NCBI GenBank assembly: GCA_004352715.1
Contig: SCFE01000001.1
Coordinates: 2,772,739 to 2,836,738, forward strand
Length of the DNA: 64,000 bases
Source: Hofstenia miamia
Taxonomy: Eukaryota; Xenacoelomorpha; Acoela
Reading direction: 5' to 3'
Of the stretch, positions 12,841 through 24,999 are shown one piece after another. A program made the position numbers and the translations under genes. The notes under the pieces are model-generated. The model did no database searches and had not been told where the DNA came from. It saw nothing but the letters and a program-made list of their open reading frames with translations. How positions within the stretch are numbered: the first letter of the stretch is position 1; every line of letters begins with the position of its first letter.

Positions 12841-12984
12841 NTATTGATTTAGATTGTGACTGTGTCTATGTTTGGAAGTATTTATTGTATTTCACCAAAT
12901 AAAGTAATTCTTTAACAAATCAAACAAATTAGTGCACCATACGCGCGCTTACAAATACACTACTATAAATATTAAATTTCGCAG

Positions 12985-13433
12985 ATGAAAATGCATTATT
13001 CAAGATGTTGGATTTGAAAATTCTAGATCAAGCTCTGAGTGATTACAATCAATACAAACTCAGGTCGAATGAAGATGGACACTTAGTTCTTAAGCTCAAT
13101 GGAACCTTAGATGCATTTGAAACCGACCAAATGTGCTCAAGTGAAACTCTTGAATGGAATGACTTTGTAACGAAACTAAGTGAAAAGGAATGCAAGGTCA
13201 TCTTTAAGCATTGTAAGTTTATGAATGATTGTGGACACAACAGAAGCAAACTTTTGGCTATCACTTGGATTCCGTCTGAAGCAAATTTTCGAGAGAAGAT
13301 GATCATGGCAGCCAGCATGAAAGAATTTCGCTTAAAGTTCGAAGGAATCATGAAAATTGTTGAAGGATCTGTGAAGAGTGACATTTACTTAAACGAACTC
13401 CAGGATATTTGCAAGTATTCATTTAAATTTTGA
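12985..13433 (+). CDS. ADF/cofilin-like (ADF-H domain) protein, main exon
   Basis: The exon opens after a splice acceptor, TTTCGCAG at 12977-12984. It reads in frame from DENALFKMLDLKILDQAL to a stop at 13433, giving about 149 residues, the size of a single ADF-H domain. The C-terminal half has the family's core order: a strand like CKVIFKHCKF, then RSKLLAITWIPSEANFREKM, then the long helix MIMAASMKEFRLKFEG. These correspond to the cofilin 'KxxFIxWxPDxAxxKxKMxYASSKDAL' region that binds actin. The residues are quite divergent, so actin binding is not assured. One base of the first codon must come from an upstream exon. Cofilin genes often have an intron just after the ATG, so the missing exon may be minimal. 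An AATAAA signal lies at 13505-13510. Confidence 0.72.
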
Positions 13434-14395
13434 TTTGTGTTGTTCATTAGGATTTAGGATATATTACAAGAGAATATACATTGTTGTATAAATATCAATT
13501 AACAAATAAATTCTGACATTTTGAATTTGTTGCAGTACACTTATAATTCACATACATTCTTAGATATTCTTAAACCAGTTTAAGCAGTAGTTAAGAACCT
13601 ATATACATATATACATATATATATATATATAGATGTATGGATGTCTACTGGATAAATGTTCAACATAGTGTTATACAGGTATTTTAACTAGATTAAGAAA
13701 TTTCTAACTATTGGAAATTAGACAACTGGATACTTTTATTATTAGGCTACTTCAATTATTTAAATATATCATGAATATACGCATGATAAGGAAAAGGAAA
13801 CCAAATAAGTAGATCATTGCCATGTAGACCTGCTATATGTAGCTGTATGCTTGCAAGTTACTGAACTCTATTTAATAATGACATATAAATGTACGTATTT
13901 AGGTGATGTGGAAATAAATTACATTTCGACTTGAGCAAAAACATAATATGAATATATTCCTCTAGTTCTTATCTTCACAGCATACATTTTGCAAAACTCT
14001 ATATAATAGTAAAATTACTAAGTCAATGAGAATAACTTACAAAAAATAGTTTTCTTTTTATTTCATTTTGGTTTTAATAGTATTATGCAAAAAGATAAAA
14101 CTACTTTTAATCTAAAAAAATTCTGGGTTATACATTTGATTGACTATTACAGATCCTTAGGTAATTAGATAATCTAGTAGATGTCTACTACTACTAAATC
14201 AGTAGGTGATCTTAAAAAGATGATTGCTTTTGTTCTATGCTGTTGATGTTATGCTCATATATTCTCTCGAAGTTCTATTATTTTAAAATTATATTAAACA
14301 GTTTTTCTGAATTCATCTGTTGAAAGCATGTATAATTTTTAAATTGCTATAAATTGCAAATATTTCATTCATTATCTCTTATATTATTTTATAAC
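13434..14395. other. 3' flank and intergenic DNA
   Basis: Contains the AATAAA signal of the ADF-H gene at 13505 and a short (AT)n tract near 13610-13630. Nothing else recognised. Confidence 0.5.
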
Positions 14396-14399
14396 AAAC

Positions 14400-15700
14400 A
14401 TGGAAGATCGCAAATTTGGTACCTACATGTTCAATTCGTTTTCCGATCACTATTTAGCCCTACACATTACACAAGATGTTAATAAAGGTAAGAAGCGGAA
14501 AAGAATATTCTCTCGTGATTTCGCCAACTTTGATGAAAAAGCTTTCATTAAGTAACTAAAAAATGTGGCCTGGGACCATGTTTATACATTGAAAGACTCA
14601 AGTCCCATGATAAAGTTTCTCTTAAGGCAATTAAACTGTTGTCTAAATAAAGTAGTACTCTACAAGGTTAACACTGATAAACCTACCAAGTTTGCATAAT
14701 AATCAAATTGAAGATTTGGAAAAAAAAGAAGCGTGGGAATGTAAAGATCATACATTAGGTCAGTATAAAGAAATTAAAGACCAAGTTTGCAAATTAAAGC
14801 GCAATCTAAAGGAACAGCAAGCTAAGAATTTTTATGTTTATTTAAATCCATCTAAATATCGGTTAAGATTCTTAAATAAGTTCCTAAATAGAGATAAGAA
14901 CCTGAATAGCAATATAGAGGAAATCAATATTGACAACAAAATAGTAACAAACACCATGTCGATTGCCAATCACATGAATCTAATTTTTCAAAACCTTGGA
15001 GAGTTTAAGGGTAAAATATTCTCGCATGAGAATAATATAAAACAACTAGAAGGCAGTTTTTGTTTTAGGTTTATAAGTGAGCAAGAACTAATTAAAATTG
15101 TTTACAACTTAGATCCTAGTATAGCAAGTGTTAGTTCAGGGATATCAATATTATTTATGATATTGCTTCGCAATAAATGCTTTACGTACGTCTATCTATC
15201 TATCAAACATGTTTAAAAAGGGCCGAGAAAACTCCAATTTTTAAAAAAAGTGATCCGAAAATATGTACCAACTATAGCCCTATTGCAGTAACTAGCCCAT
15301 TCTCTAAGATATTTGAGAGACTAATCAGTAATCAAAAATATTCTTTCCTAATGCAATTTGATATATTATCTCCAAATAATCAACACCGGCGACCAAAAAA
15401 ATTAAACTTATATAAAAGTAATTGAAACAAAATCTACTCAGAAAACGACATATATTTGGCACCTCAAAAAATTTATGTATGGCAAAATTTCTAGCAGCAT
15501 TCCATTTGATTCTTTTTATAGTAAATATTTTGTTTGTTTTTTTAATTGTGTTTTTTATTCGTAAATTTGTGGCTTAGTTTGTAGTATTTGCTATATGTAT
15601 GGGCTTATATATATTTGTAAATATTGCTTGCAAATATGTTGTATGTATACCTAATGTATAGCACATCGGCAAACAATAAAGCTATTAAAGATTAAATACT
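14400..15700 (+). mobile_element. CR1/Jockey-like LINE remnant, internally deleted
   Basis: From 14400 the frame reads like the end of an APE-type endonuclease (NSFSDHYLALHITQD). A linker rich in lysine follows, including ANFDEKAFIK and VAWDHVYTLKD. A further frame (14692-15216) continues the linker and enters the reverse transcriptase fingers. After a frameshift, 15215-15400 shows TPIFKKSDPKICTNYSPIAV and SKIFERLIS, the standard LINE RT motif order. The rest of RT is absent. The element jumps to an AT-rich 3' UTR and ends at about 15695 with AATAAAGCTATTAAAG, closely matching the 3' ends at 60558 and 61333. Stops, shifts and the deletion make it inactive. Confidence 0.75.
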
Positions 15701-15704
15701 GTGA

Positions 15705-17600
15705 TCTATGATCCTTTGAAAAACATTCTTCAATTATGTAATTCTTGCTGAATTTCACTTTAGTTAGTCTCAACTATCAAACATTTTTTTATTGAATTAA
15801 AAATAATTAATAGCTCATTGGAAGAACTGCTTTAAAATTTAATATGAGGTTTGTGTTGATTGGGTTTGCTAAACAAGTTAGCAATAAATTTTTCATTTTT
15901 TAGAACAATATTAACACTCCTTTTATATTGTAAACTGCATTCTTCTATGCAAACTTTTTAATTTCGTTTGTATGCTTTCTTCTTTTTGATTATTGGATAC
16001 TAAAATGAAATTTTCAGCCATGTTTCGTGCATAATTTATAAACGCAATAGTTTTATTGCTAAATTATTCTTGAGGACTAGAAAAATGTATTCATGTTTTG
16101 AAATGTTGTATTGAAGGCATTATCTCCAATGAGCTATACAAAATCCGATGCAAGCTAGAAACATATAGTCTCAACCATTTCCTGTTCACGCAGGCCGTGC
16201 GCAAGATAATTTGCTGCGCAGTGTTGGCGACCCGGCAGAAATTTAAGCGTAAGCAAAAAAGGAAACTTTTATCTATATTTCTTAATGTTTTCGGAATTTT
16301 GATATCGGCTTTTCGTAGGTTATTGGCGATAAACAACTTTCGAAGAAACCATTATAGAGTATTAATAAATTCTTTGGTTGCTTACCATAAAAATGGTTTT
16401 TTTTCAAAGTATATCCAGTTGTAATCCATGCGTCTAGAGAACATCTTGTGGTTTTAAGTTTTTCTAATAAAAAATTCAAGAATATTAGTGAAGTCAGCTA
16501 TATCATTCAACTTATTTCCAAATGGCGTCGATTTGGTAATATAAAGGGTATAAGAATATACAAAATATTCAAAATGTTTAAGCTTGGGCTTGCTGAGCGC
16601 CCAAAATGTCATACTTTCGCCATTTACGAAAGCCTATTTTTCTACCCACAGTCATTGAAGTTTTGCAGAATCTCGCCTCGTTGCACGCCTGATTTGTATT
16701 CTAAATTTCGAAAAATTGAGGCAATTCTATAACCAATGTTTTTTTAATTTGACTCATTCAAGTCACTCGACATCTACTACATCATTTTTCAACTTTGTTT
16801 CAAAATGGTGAACAATTTTATTAAAGTTAAAACTTTAGAATTTTTCAAAATTCATCCATTAGGGTCTTGATATCACACTCTAGCAACTTGAATTGAAGTG
16901 GAGAGAAATTTAATATCAAAAATATTTAGTTAGTAATTTTTTATTCTATTGGTTTGAAACATTGAGGAATTCACCATTCGCAAAATTGCAAAAAGAGATT
17001 TTATTAGCTTGGAAATAATGTTTCAACACAACAATGTCTATGAATATAATTTGAAGAATGATTTTGTCCAACTTTAATTGACTAACTTTAGATTATTATT
17101 TGTTCATTAATTTTATTACCGAATGAATTTAAAATTGATTTTTATGTTATTTTCATACAATTTAAGTTTGCAATGCTGAGTTACAAAAAATTCTTTGAAT
17201 GGAAGTGATTTCGTAATTTTTACGGATTTCAAAAACTCTAAAATTAAATTTTCAGAAATTTTTTGTGAAGATATATGTTCTTAGTACTCAATCTATATTT
17301 TTTAATTAAAATCTGAAGTCATTATTTATAGAAATCTAAGAACAACTTTAGTTGAAATGAACGCCATTGTAAATTTTTCATTTTCAGGTTTTTTTTAAGT
17401 TTTACACATCGTTGATGGCTATCTAGAAAAAGGTTCAATTTGATTAGGCTACTTTATGTGCATGTAAATGAGAGCCTTTTCTAATAAGCAGCATTGGAAA
17501 AGAAACTAAAAAATGAAATTTTCATTTCAGAAGAAATTTACATCAAATAATTATTTATCTTTTTAAACAAACTGACATGCACTACAAATTTACTAATTCA
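15705..17600. other. unassigned region with a GC-richer patch
   Basis: Around 16130-16330 the composition is less AT-rich, and several short frames stay open on both strands (16098-16424 plus, 16091-16336 and 16282-16479 minus). I could not match them to a family. The mixture suggests a decayed transposon. The remaining DNA is featureless. Confidence 0.35.
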
Positions 17601-17621
17601 ATTAGCTCAGCTTTTGCTTAC

Positions 17622-17798
17622 AATATCTGTATGTCATCCAGTGCTTGAAGTTGAAAAATCTATTTCTAGTAAAGGCAATTGGAAAATAGACATAAAGTTC
17701 AACAGGTTTGAATTCTTGCGAATGCTCATAATTTGAAAACCACAAATCAGTAGATGCAATGTTCATTGCACAACTGGAGTCTTCTGACCAAGGCACAG
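17622..17798 (-). CDS. candidate internal exon, possibly downstream exon of the DM-domain gene
   Basis: An open block bounded by a plausible acceptor (ATATGTGCTTAG) and a good donor (ATATT|GTAAGC). It encodes a peptide including AVPWSEDSSCAMNIASTDLW and ending near HWMTYRYC. Codon content is less AT-biased than the flanks. It is on the same strand as the DM-domain exons at 19840-20192 and about 2 kb downstream, so it may belong to that gene. Its entry phase (1) does not directly follow exon 2, so at least one other exon would be needed. Confidence 0.25.
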
Positions 17799-17809
17799 CT
17801 AAGCACATA

Positions 17810-19835
17810 TATTAGATAATCAAAGTAATATTTCTTTGGCTCTAATCAAGTCCTTACGATTTTCTGCAAAATAAACTAAAATAAGGACACAATAACACTT
17901 TACCTGCAAGTCTGTTTTTAACACAACAAAATGCTTAATGTTTAAAAGTAAAGGAATAGCAATTTTTTACATCAGCTTTATAACTAAAACTTTTCGATTC
18001 TTTACTCAAAAAATGCTTTCAAATAAAATGAGATTATTCATACTAGATAATAAATTATAAATCATATGGTTGAACTACTTAAAAATAAAATACGTGTATT
18101 TAGTGTTACACCAATAGAAGTGTATATCGAAAGGGTATTTCTAAATATCTATTGAATTTTGTTACATGTAAAATTCTTAAATTTCAAAATGTCCACAAAT
18201 ATTTATTCTCAATGTTTTTTTGAAAAACATTTAAACACTTACAAATCTGATTGCGCACTTTTTAAAGAATTTTTCAAAGAAAAATAACTAATTTTTTCTA
18301 CTACCTCAGGCCCTTGAATACAAATAGTAGAAATGGTAAAAATTTCATGTTCAACAATACATGTGTCCATAGTTCACGATTTCCAAATTTCATAATAGGA
18401 TTGTAGAATATTGATAACTGTGGAAAACTGATTTTCGTTTTAATATAACAAGTGAAGTTTAACGTTGATTTGCTTAGCAAACCACAATCCTTCACATTCG
18501 AAGCAAATTTGATAGTAGTGAAACTAGAAAATGTATTATAGTTTTTATCTTCAATAATTGGAAGATAATTCTCAGTTTATTCTGACATTTATCAAATTCT
18601 CCACTTAAATTTTATTGGTGCAAATCTCTAGCATTCAACAAACAAAAAGAATGCATTGTCTAAATGCAGTAAATCATCTGTCAGCAAAATTTGACTGTCA
18701 GGGTATTCTAAAATGTTTGATAAACGAACTGGTTACATATATGAAAGAATAGACAACAAATTTAATCAAAATATACTAAATTTATATACGCAAAAGCATT
18801 AAATAGCTAAAAAATACTTTAAAAATTCGGAGCTTTCATTTTAAAGCTTGATGGATTCACTATGTGTTCCAAAAAACTTAATGCTGCTTTAATGCACTAT
18901 AAGATTTCGGCTTTTTCCAAATGTAAGAATGATAAAAATTCGATAGCAGAGTATTTTATGTATTTTTGAAATTTGCGTCTATGCAACGGGCATTTACAAG
19001 CAAACTCTTCATAAATATTAAATTTCAATGAAATACAACTTTGCAAGTAGGCATGTTTTTAGTAACCCGATGCATTCGAATAGTTAACCGATCCAGTCTA
19101 TCCCCTAGCCAATTTCTTTTGCTCGATCTGGTTTACAAAATATTATTATCTTTAACAGAAACCCTTTATGAAAAAAGATCTTACTTCAAATAAAAATGGA
19201 TAATTTTTGACACTATGCTTCAAAAGCCATCCAATGCCGCTCATAGTGCATCTAAAGTTACCCAAAGGAAAGAGAAATTTGTTCGATTTTGCTTAGCGTT
19301 TTTCATAACTCATTTGATTTATTTGTCCTACCGTAAAAAATTCTACCTTTTGAATTTTGAAATTAATAAAACAAGCTAAAAATTTCAAAAATGGAAACAT
19401 CCTTAGTCCTATTTCAGAAGAAAGGGACAAAAAATTATCATCTAATATTGATGTACTTATTTTAAAATTCAAATTTCACTAAATTTTTTAACAAAGGCAC
19501 TCTATCTTGAAAGCGTAGATATAATTTAAATGTATAGAGATATAAATTACAGTACAATATTATATTTTGGATGCTTTAAATGCTCATTGCTCAGAACGCA
19601 TAAAATTTAACTAAATTCTTAGACAATACTGTGTAAAACAGAAATATTTGTCTGTTCTAACATGATATTAAAACCTACAATTGCACGTTATGCTGTCTAC
19701 AAAAATACTATAGTAATGAAATAACAGAGAATTTTGTAATTCTCGAAAGCTATAAAAAGGAGGACTATAATAGAAAAAAAGAAATAAAATGTATACATAA
19801 TATGTCCACTTCTTGATTTATAAAATCGAAATCAT
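17810..19835. other. probable intron or intergenic DNA downstream of the DM exons
   Basis: No confident exon. A minus-strand block 18301-18495 is open and ends at a possible donor (CCTGAG|GTAGTA), but its translation is unremarkable. Confidence 0.35.
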
Positions 19836-19839
19836 ACAC

Positions 19840-20192
19840 GCCTTTGATTATAGCCAACTCTCTTCTTCTTTGAGCAATTTGTGTTCTCATTAATTCACGT
19901 TTCTCTCTAAACTTTTCTTGTTAGTTTTCATATGTCTTAATATAAAACACATATTATATTTTATTATGTTTAGGCGAATGTTGCTCTATATCACCAAATA
20001 TTACAATTTCAAAACAAATAATACATGTATATTATAAAGGTATGTTTACTATAACATTACTCACAGTAGCATTTCGCATTTGGAACAGAAGCAGTCAGTA
20101 TAAGGACAAAAATATTTGTGTCCCTTTAACGTGGCTCTGATTCCATGATTTTTGCATCTTCCGCATGTCTGCTTTCGCTTAGTGGGTACCAT
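19840..20192 (-). CDS. DMRT-family gene: DM-domain exons 1 and 2
   Basis: Two small exons splice into a DM (doublesex/mab-3) zinc-binding DNA-binding domain. Exon 1 (20192 to 20065) begins with ATG and encodes MVPTKRKQTCGRCKNHGIRA, then LKGHKYFCP and DCFCSKCEML. All eight expected ligands are present: C10, C13, H16, H25, C29, C34, C36 and C39. It ends at a consensus donor, CTACT|GTGAGT. Exon 2 (19906 to about 19840) follows an acceptor TTTAG with a good branch point (ACTAAC), and the phases match exactly. It gives the C-terminal recognition helix EKRELMRTQIAQRRREL, equivalent to 'ERQxVMAxQxALRRQ'. The donor after exon 2 (GGC|GTGTAT) is less certain. Proteins of this family are transcription factors in sexual and neural differentiation. 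Later exons were not identified with confidence. I leave the symbol empty because subfamily cannot be judged. Confidence 0.85.
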
Positions 20193-20245
20193 ATAGATCA
20201 AGCTCCTTAAGAGTAAAAGAACTAAATTAAACATATATTAGTAAT

Positions 20246-20480
20246 GTGCTGGTAGACATTAGCCCTAACCACCCGTACCCCGAGAATAAATTCTCTTTGC
20301 TGCTATTAAACAATATAAGATTTTCAAGAAAGTTAATTCACATTCACTATTTGTTAATTTTTTTAAATATTTATTATATGTGGAATGAAAGTCGTACCCA
20401 CACTCGCCCGTGCCCGATAATTGCTATGTGCACCCAGACCCAGGGCTATAGGCGTGTGGAACTGGCTTGGAGGGAACTGT
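20246..20480. repeat. possible small non-autonomous DNA transposon
   Basis: A GC-rich island within AT-rich DNA, beginning near TTAGCCCTAACCACCCGTAC and ending near CCCAGACCCAGGGCTATAG. TTAGCCCT and AGGGCTATA form a short inverted terminal pair, and both ends are cytosine-rich in the same sense. The target duplication is unclear. Confidence 0.3.
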
Positions 20481-20489
20481 ACTGATATC

Positions 20490-22860
20490 CGCATATCACT
20501 AACATATGTAGACCAAACCTTCAAGCATTTGAAAATACAAGGATGAATTTGCCTGTAGCCAAAAATAGATCACTTTACTAATTCAGGTAATTGCGTATAC
20601 AAATGCGAAAATGTTAGTCTACGATAGTTGGCCAAACGATTAAACAAAGAATATATCTGAAATTTAGAGATAAATATATTGAATTTTTGACTGATCTTTC
20701 TCATTAAATTAAATCATTTAGGTAATTATTCTGATTTTTATTACTATTACGTTTCATGTAATAGTTACGTCATTTCAGAACTAATTAGTAATGGTGAAGT
20801 TTTTCGAAATCATTCTAAAGAAACTCTAGGTTTGGTATTTATCGCATTAATTATATTGGGACACATGAATCAATAACACAACTAAGATCATTTTAGACGT
20901 ATTAGCACCAAAGTGTTATTCAATATCAATTAGTATGCATGGGTAATGAACTTATTCATCAATTAATTCTAAGCTTTCTTGATAATCAGATTGAGACAAA
21001 TAAAATGAGTAAAACTCGTTTTAGTATTTAAATATAGGCAAAACGCAATTTTAATTAGATGCAAAATATTATAAAGCGAGTTAAGTATTGATGACAACGA
21101 CAAAAAATTGTGCCTTAGCATTCAACAGCCTGGAGTCCTTTTGAAAAGACAAACCGTTTTCCCAACTTTTCAAAGAATTTTCTCCAAGCCTAATACAAAA
21201 TTTGGAAATCATATGTAATTGATACATCCATATGTGGACATGCTTGATTGCGATGTTGAAAATTTCTAATGAAGAGCATTGCTATGGTTAAAACAGTCAA
21301 AGATATCAACCATTTTTATTTGAAAATTCTGAATTTTTAAAAAAGATTTAAATTCTCTCAAAAGCTAACATTCATGTAAACAAAAGGTTTCGAACCCAAA
21401 TTAAGATTAAGAGTGGAAATGAAAAAAGAGACTCTCTTATATTATGTGGTACTTTTAGATTTTGGATAGCTTTGTTAGTTTTTGAGATATACGTATTCAA
21501 AAAATCTGCCATGAACCAAAAAAAATTCCTGGGTATTTTAACCGTATTTTGGCCGGGCATTTTCTCATTCTTAAAATCGAGCGGGACTATTAAAATTTAG
21601 CAGGACTATTGCTTACATAATGGCTGAATATTAATGACCGCTAATATATGGAAATTGATCCTATTACCAAAAAATTTAAAAATATATGGGCTTATAAATA
21701 TAAAATTGGCAGTATCAATGCTACCATATAGATAAGTACAAAAATATCCTTTGTAAATCCAACTAAATGTGATATAGAAAGAAACATTTACGGAAAAATT
21801 TATTAATCGCAGGATAAAGTTGATAAAATATTGGTTTTATGGAATTAAATGAGTATATATTTGAAAATAGTCATAAAATTAATACCACTATTAATACTTC
21901 GTTTTCCAAATATATTTTAGGGTAAAAGTAAAAATAATGAAAGCCAAATCGTGCAAATTAGAAATATGACATTATTTTTTAATGGTGGGTGCTCAAGAAG
22001 CACTCCTTTAGAGGTAGGGTTAAGTTTCAAACGGCGTTCAATAAGTGGCAGCAACGAATTATTAGAATGATCAGATCTTAAGAATAAGATAAAATTAATT
22101 CTGAATAATTAGAAACAGTGCTTTCAACGTCAAACTATGATATTAAAATTAGAACATTGTTCAAACCAAAATTTACAAATCACTTATAGCCCCAAAAGAT
22201 CCAAATTTGTTTGAAATTTGTAATCGCAACGGTTTCAAAATTCAGTTTGAGATTTGACAATTTCACGTAAATTTGTGGTTTAACTCAAGTAAATATTATC
22301 TAGTTGAATTGGAAAAAAATCAAAGGAAACTGTTTATTATGTAGTTTATTAGTTTTGATATTACAAATTTCACTCATATGAAGAAATAGTTTATATTGCA
22401 ATTGCTAAAAACGAAAGAAATTATATCGAAAAATGAAACATAAAATTAAAGGATGTTTATCAAAAGAAGTACCGTTGTAATAATTAGTTTGTAAATAACG
22501 CACTTTGTACATCTTAATCTCTACTATAACTAATTGAGAGTGTAAATATCAAACTTTGTTATTAATATTGCTTAGTTCCTTCTTCCTACTTCGTACTCAT
22601 CCACGTTATGTTTCTAGTTAGAACATTCAAAATGATATTTGATGCTACTGAAATTTAGTACAAAATTTTAAATATCCACAATCTATATTGTTTGTGGATT
22701 GTGTTAATTTTTTGGGTTTCAATATAAAGCATGTACTTTTTAGTAATATATTTATGAATGTTTGCATTTTATCTGTGTTTCTTTATATAGATTCATTATT
22801 TCTGTTTGGTCCCCTATCAATTACAGTCATTGAAGCTCATTCTAGTAATTTCAAAATGTC
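20490..22860. other. AT-rich stretch, no gene seen
   Basis: No motif-bearing frame, RNA gene or repeat structure recognised. Confidence 0.45.
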
Positions 22861-22866
22861 GGTAGT

Positions 22867-22900
22867 ACCATGGCCTGCTTTATGTAAAGCAGGCCATGGT
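22867..22900. repeat. perfect 15-bp inverted repeat with 4-base loop
   Basis: ACCATGGCCTGCTTT, a loop ATGT, then AAAGCAGGCCATGGT. The arms are perfect and GC-richer than the surroundings. Function unknown. Confidence 0.8.
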
Positions 22901-22944
22901 AGTACACGATTTATATTTAGGATGTCACTTATGACAGCATAATA

Positions 22945-23555
22945 AATAAATAACAAACGTAAATTCAATACGAAAAATTTACTTTTTTTATTTAAATATC
23001 AAACCCAAATATTCATACATTAAATCTTGTCTATGGGAACCTATATTTGTTAAATATTTAATCGGCCCAACTAAATCATGTAGTTAAGACAGGCCTTTAA
23101 AAATGCATTATTTTGTAACAAGTAAAAAACATTTAATTTTCGTAAATTTCTCCGATATTATAAAAAAAATTTAAGCAATAATTAGGTTGACAAAATTTCA
23201 ATTGACATAGAAGAAGTTGCAATATTTGCAGACGATTCCATTGAGGACCGAGTTTCTACCAGTCATTATAACTTTTTTCAAAAATGTTTTGCAGAATATA
23301 GTATCTTCTTCAATGCTTCAACTTCATGGATATATAAAATTAAATGGAATTCAATATTAGGGAATTTATTTAGTATTTAAATAGATGCAAATAAATGCAT
23401 GATGGAATATTCATTGAATATCTGAAATGATCTTGACTCAAAGCTTTCATCAATAAATCAAAAAAATTAGAACTTTGTTTGACTTTGCTGGAGCAATAGT
23501 TTTTGTATGAATTATCTGCTGAAGAATTGAAATAGGAATAGATATAAAGGAAATT
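22945..23555. other. AT-rich stretch, no gene seen
   Basis: Nothing supported. An FADD tetrapeptide in a plus frame near 23233 was considered as RT and rejected. Confidence 0.4.
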
Positions 23556-23560
23556 CGATT

Positions 23561-23754
23561 AAGCATTTTCTTGAATCTTAAAATAACATTTAAATGCAGG
23601 GACTATCAAATTTTATTATATTTTCGAATAATGAAAACTTACTGGTCTTATTGAAGAAAATTTATTAATGAAGCTCGCAAAATGGATAAAATGATGAAAG
23701 TGAGAGGATGGGCTCTTTTGTCAATTATTCTTCTCTCTTAAGCATGCACTCTCC
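23561..23754 (+). repeat. dispersed direct repeat, copy 1
   Basis: Shares AAGCATTTTCTT, GGGACTATCAAATTTTATT, TTTTCGAATAATGAAAACTT and ACTGGTCTTATTGAAG, then a CT-rich end with GCATGCACTCTCC, with 24770-24968. The copies are in the same orientation and roughly 85-90% alike by eye. Confidence 0.75.
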
Positions 23755-23759
23755 AAAAT

Positions 23760-24765
23760 AAAGTGTGCAGTCATTTCTGATAGTCTTTTTCAAATGCTCA
23801 TCACTCTAAGCACAGACGAGTAGAAATTAATAAAAACCAAATTAAACATCAAAAGCCCTGCAGTTAAGTAGGTTAGTATGTAAATTTAGCTTTTAGCGGA
23901 GATGACATTTGTTCTGACAAGTGATAACTTATAAGTCTTCTTAAACATCATTGTATATATCTTGTGAAATCTTCCCTGCGATTTTTCAAGTCATTACGTC
24001 AGTATATTCAAGGTGTAGGAGGTATTTTGATTTTTTTAAATCTATTAGTCGCCATCGATATTATACCTTCAAAATATTGCCTGTAGATAATTTTCTAAAT
24101 TCAATACGTTCAATAGTGCATTTCCGAGTTGTGCAAAACTAGTGAATTACTACCGATATAATAACTGCAGGTGCAGTTAAACATTGAAAAAAGTTTATAG
24201 CTATCGAATTCACATACAAATAATGCTTGTCGAAAATTTTCTATACAAACATACATAACTAATGAAACCACCGTTGAAAGTCCACTATATTATTTTGCAA
24301 ACTTTTTTATTGATTGATATAGAAAATAGTATCCAATTTTCTAGTTATTTAAATATATATATATTTACAAGAAAGCAAAAATTTTGTCTTCTTCATCTTG
24401 GAGGAATGAAAAATATTCCAATTAAATAGAAAAGCATAAGATATCAACACTTTCTAAAAAATCTCGTATCCTTATTAAACAGAAAATTTTTAACTGAATA
24501 GAACAAACGCCACAATTCTCATTCATCTGATCCTTACAAGTTAGCAAAAATTTTTTTACAAATTGTTTGTTTTAAACATTAACTAGTAAAATATATTCTC
24601 TATGTATTTGGATATTGCAAATTTCAAGGCGAATTTTGAAGAGTGAGACACTTCAGCATATTGCTAAATAATCATATATGACAATTTTACCTATTCTAAC
24701 TGCAGTTTTTTTAAAATCTGCAATGATTTTTTGAAAAAATATGTAAGTGCTAAGACCTCATGAAC
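23760..24765. other. AT-rich spacer between the repeat copies
   Basis: No gene seen. Contains a short (AT)n tract near 24352-24364. Confidence 0.45.
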
Positions 24766-24769
24766 GAAT

Positions 24770-24968
24770 AAGCATTTTCTTTAATCTTCAGATGAAATTT
24801 AAATGTAGGGACTATCAAATTTTATTTTATTTTCGAATAATGAAAACTTACTGGTCTTATTGAAGGAAATTTGTTCAAGAAGTTCTCAAAATCGCTTAGA
24901 ATGATGAAGGTGAGAGAATGAGTTCTTTTGTCAATTACTCTCCTCTCTTATTTATGCATGCACTCTCC
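24770..24968 (+). repeat. dispersed direct repeat, copy 2
   Basis: Second copy of the repeat at 23561-23754. It lies just beyond the 3' end of the Penelope-like element, so the pair might be remnants of that element's flanking repeats, though this is unproven. Confidence 0.75.
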
Positions 24969-24999
24969 GATTTTTTAATTTCACTTGCAGTATTTCCAT

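Noticed and set aside
13049-13384. Minus-strand 111-codon frame
   Set aside because: Antisense of the ADF-H exon.
16091-16480. hAT-like transposase on the minus strand (RVANTAQQII, LDAWITTGYT)
   Set aside because: The resemblance to hAT blocks was too weak and the order could not be confirmed.
21380-21460. tRNA gene on the minus strand suggested by GGGTTCGAAACC
   Set aside because: The B-box-like word is present but no A box or foldable cloverleaf lies upstream at the right distance.
23190-23400. Reverse transcriptase suggested by FADD in a plus frame
   Set aside because: No flanking RT motifs in any frame. The tetrapeptide alone is not evidence.
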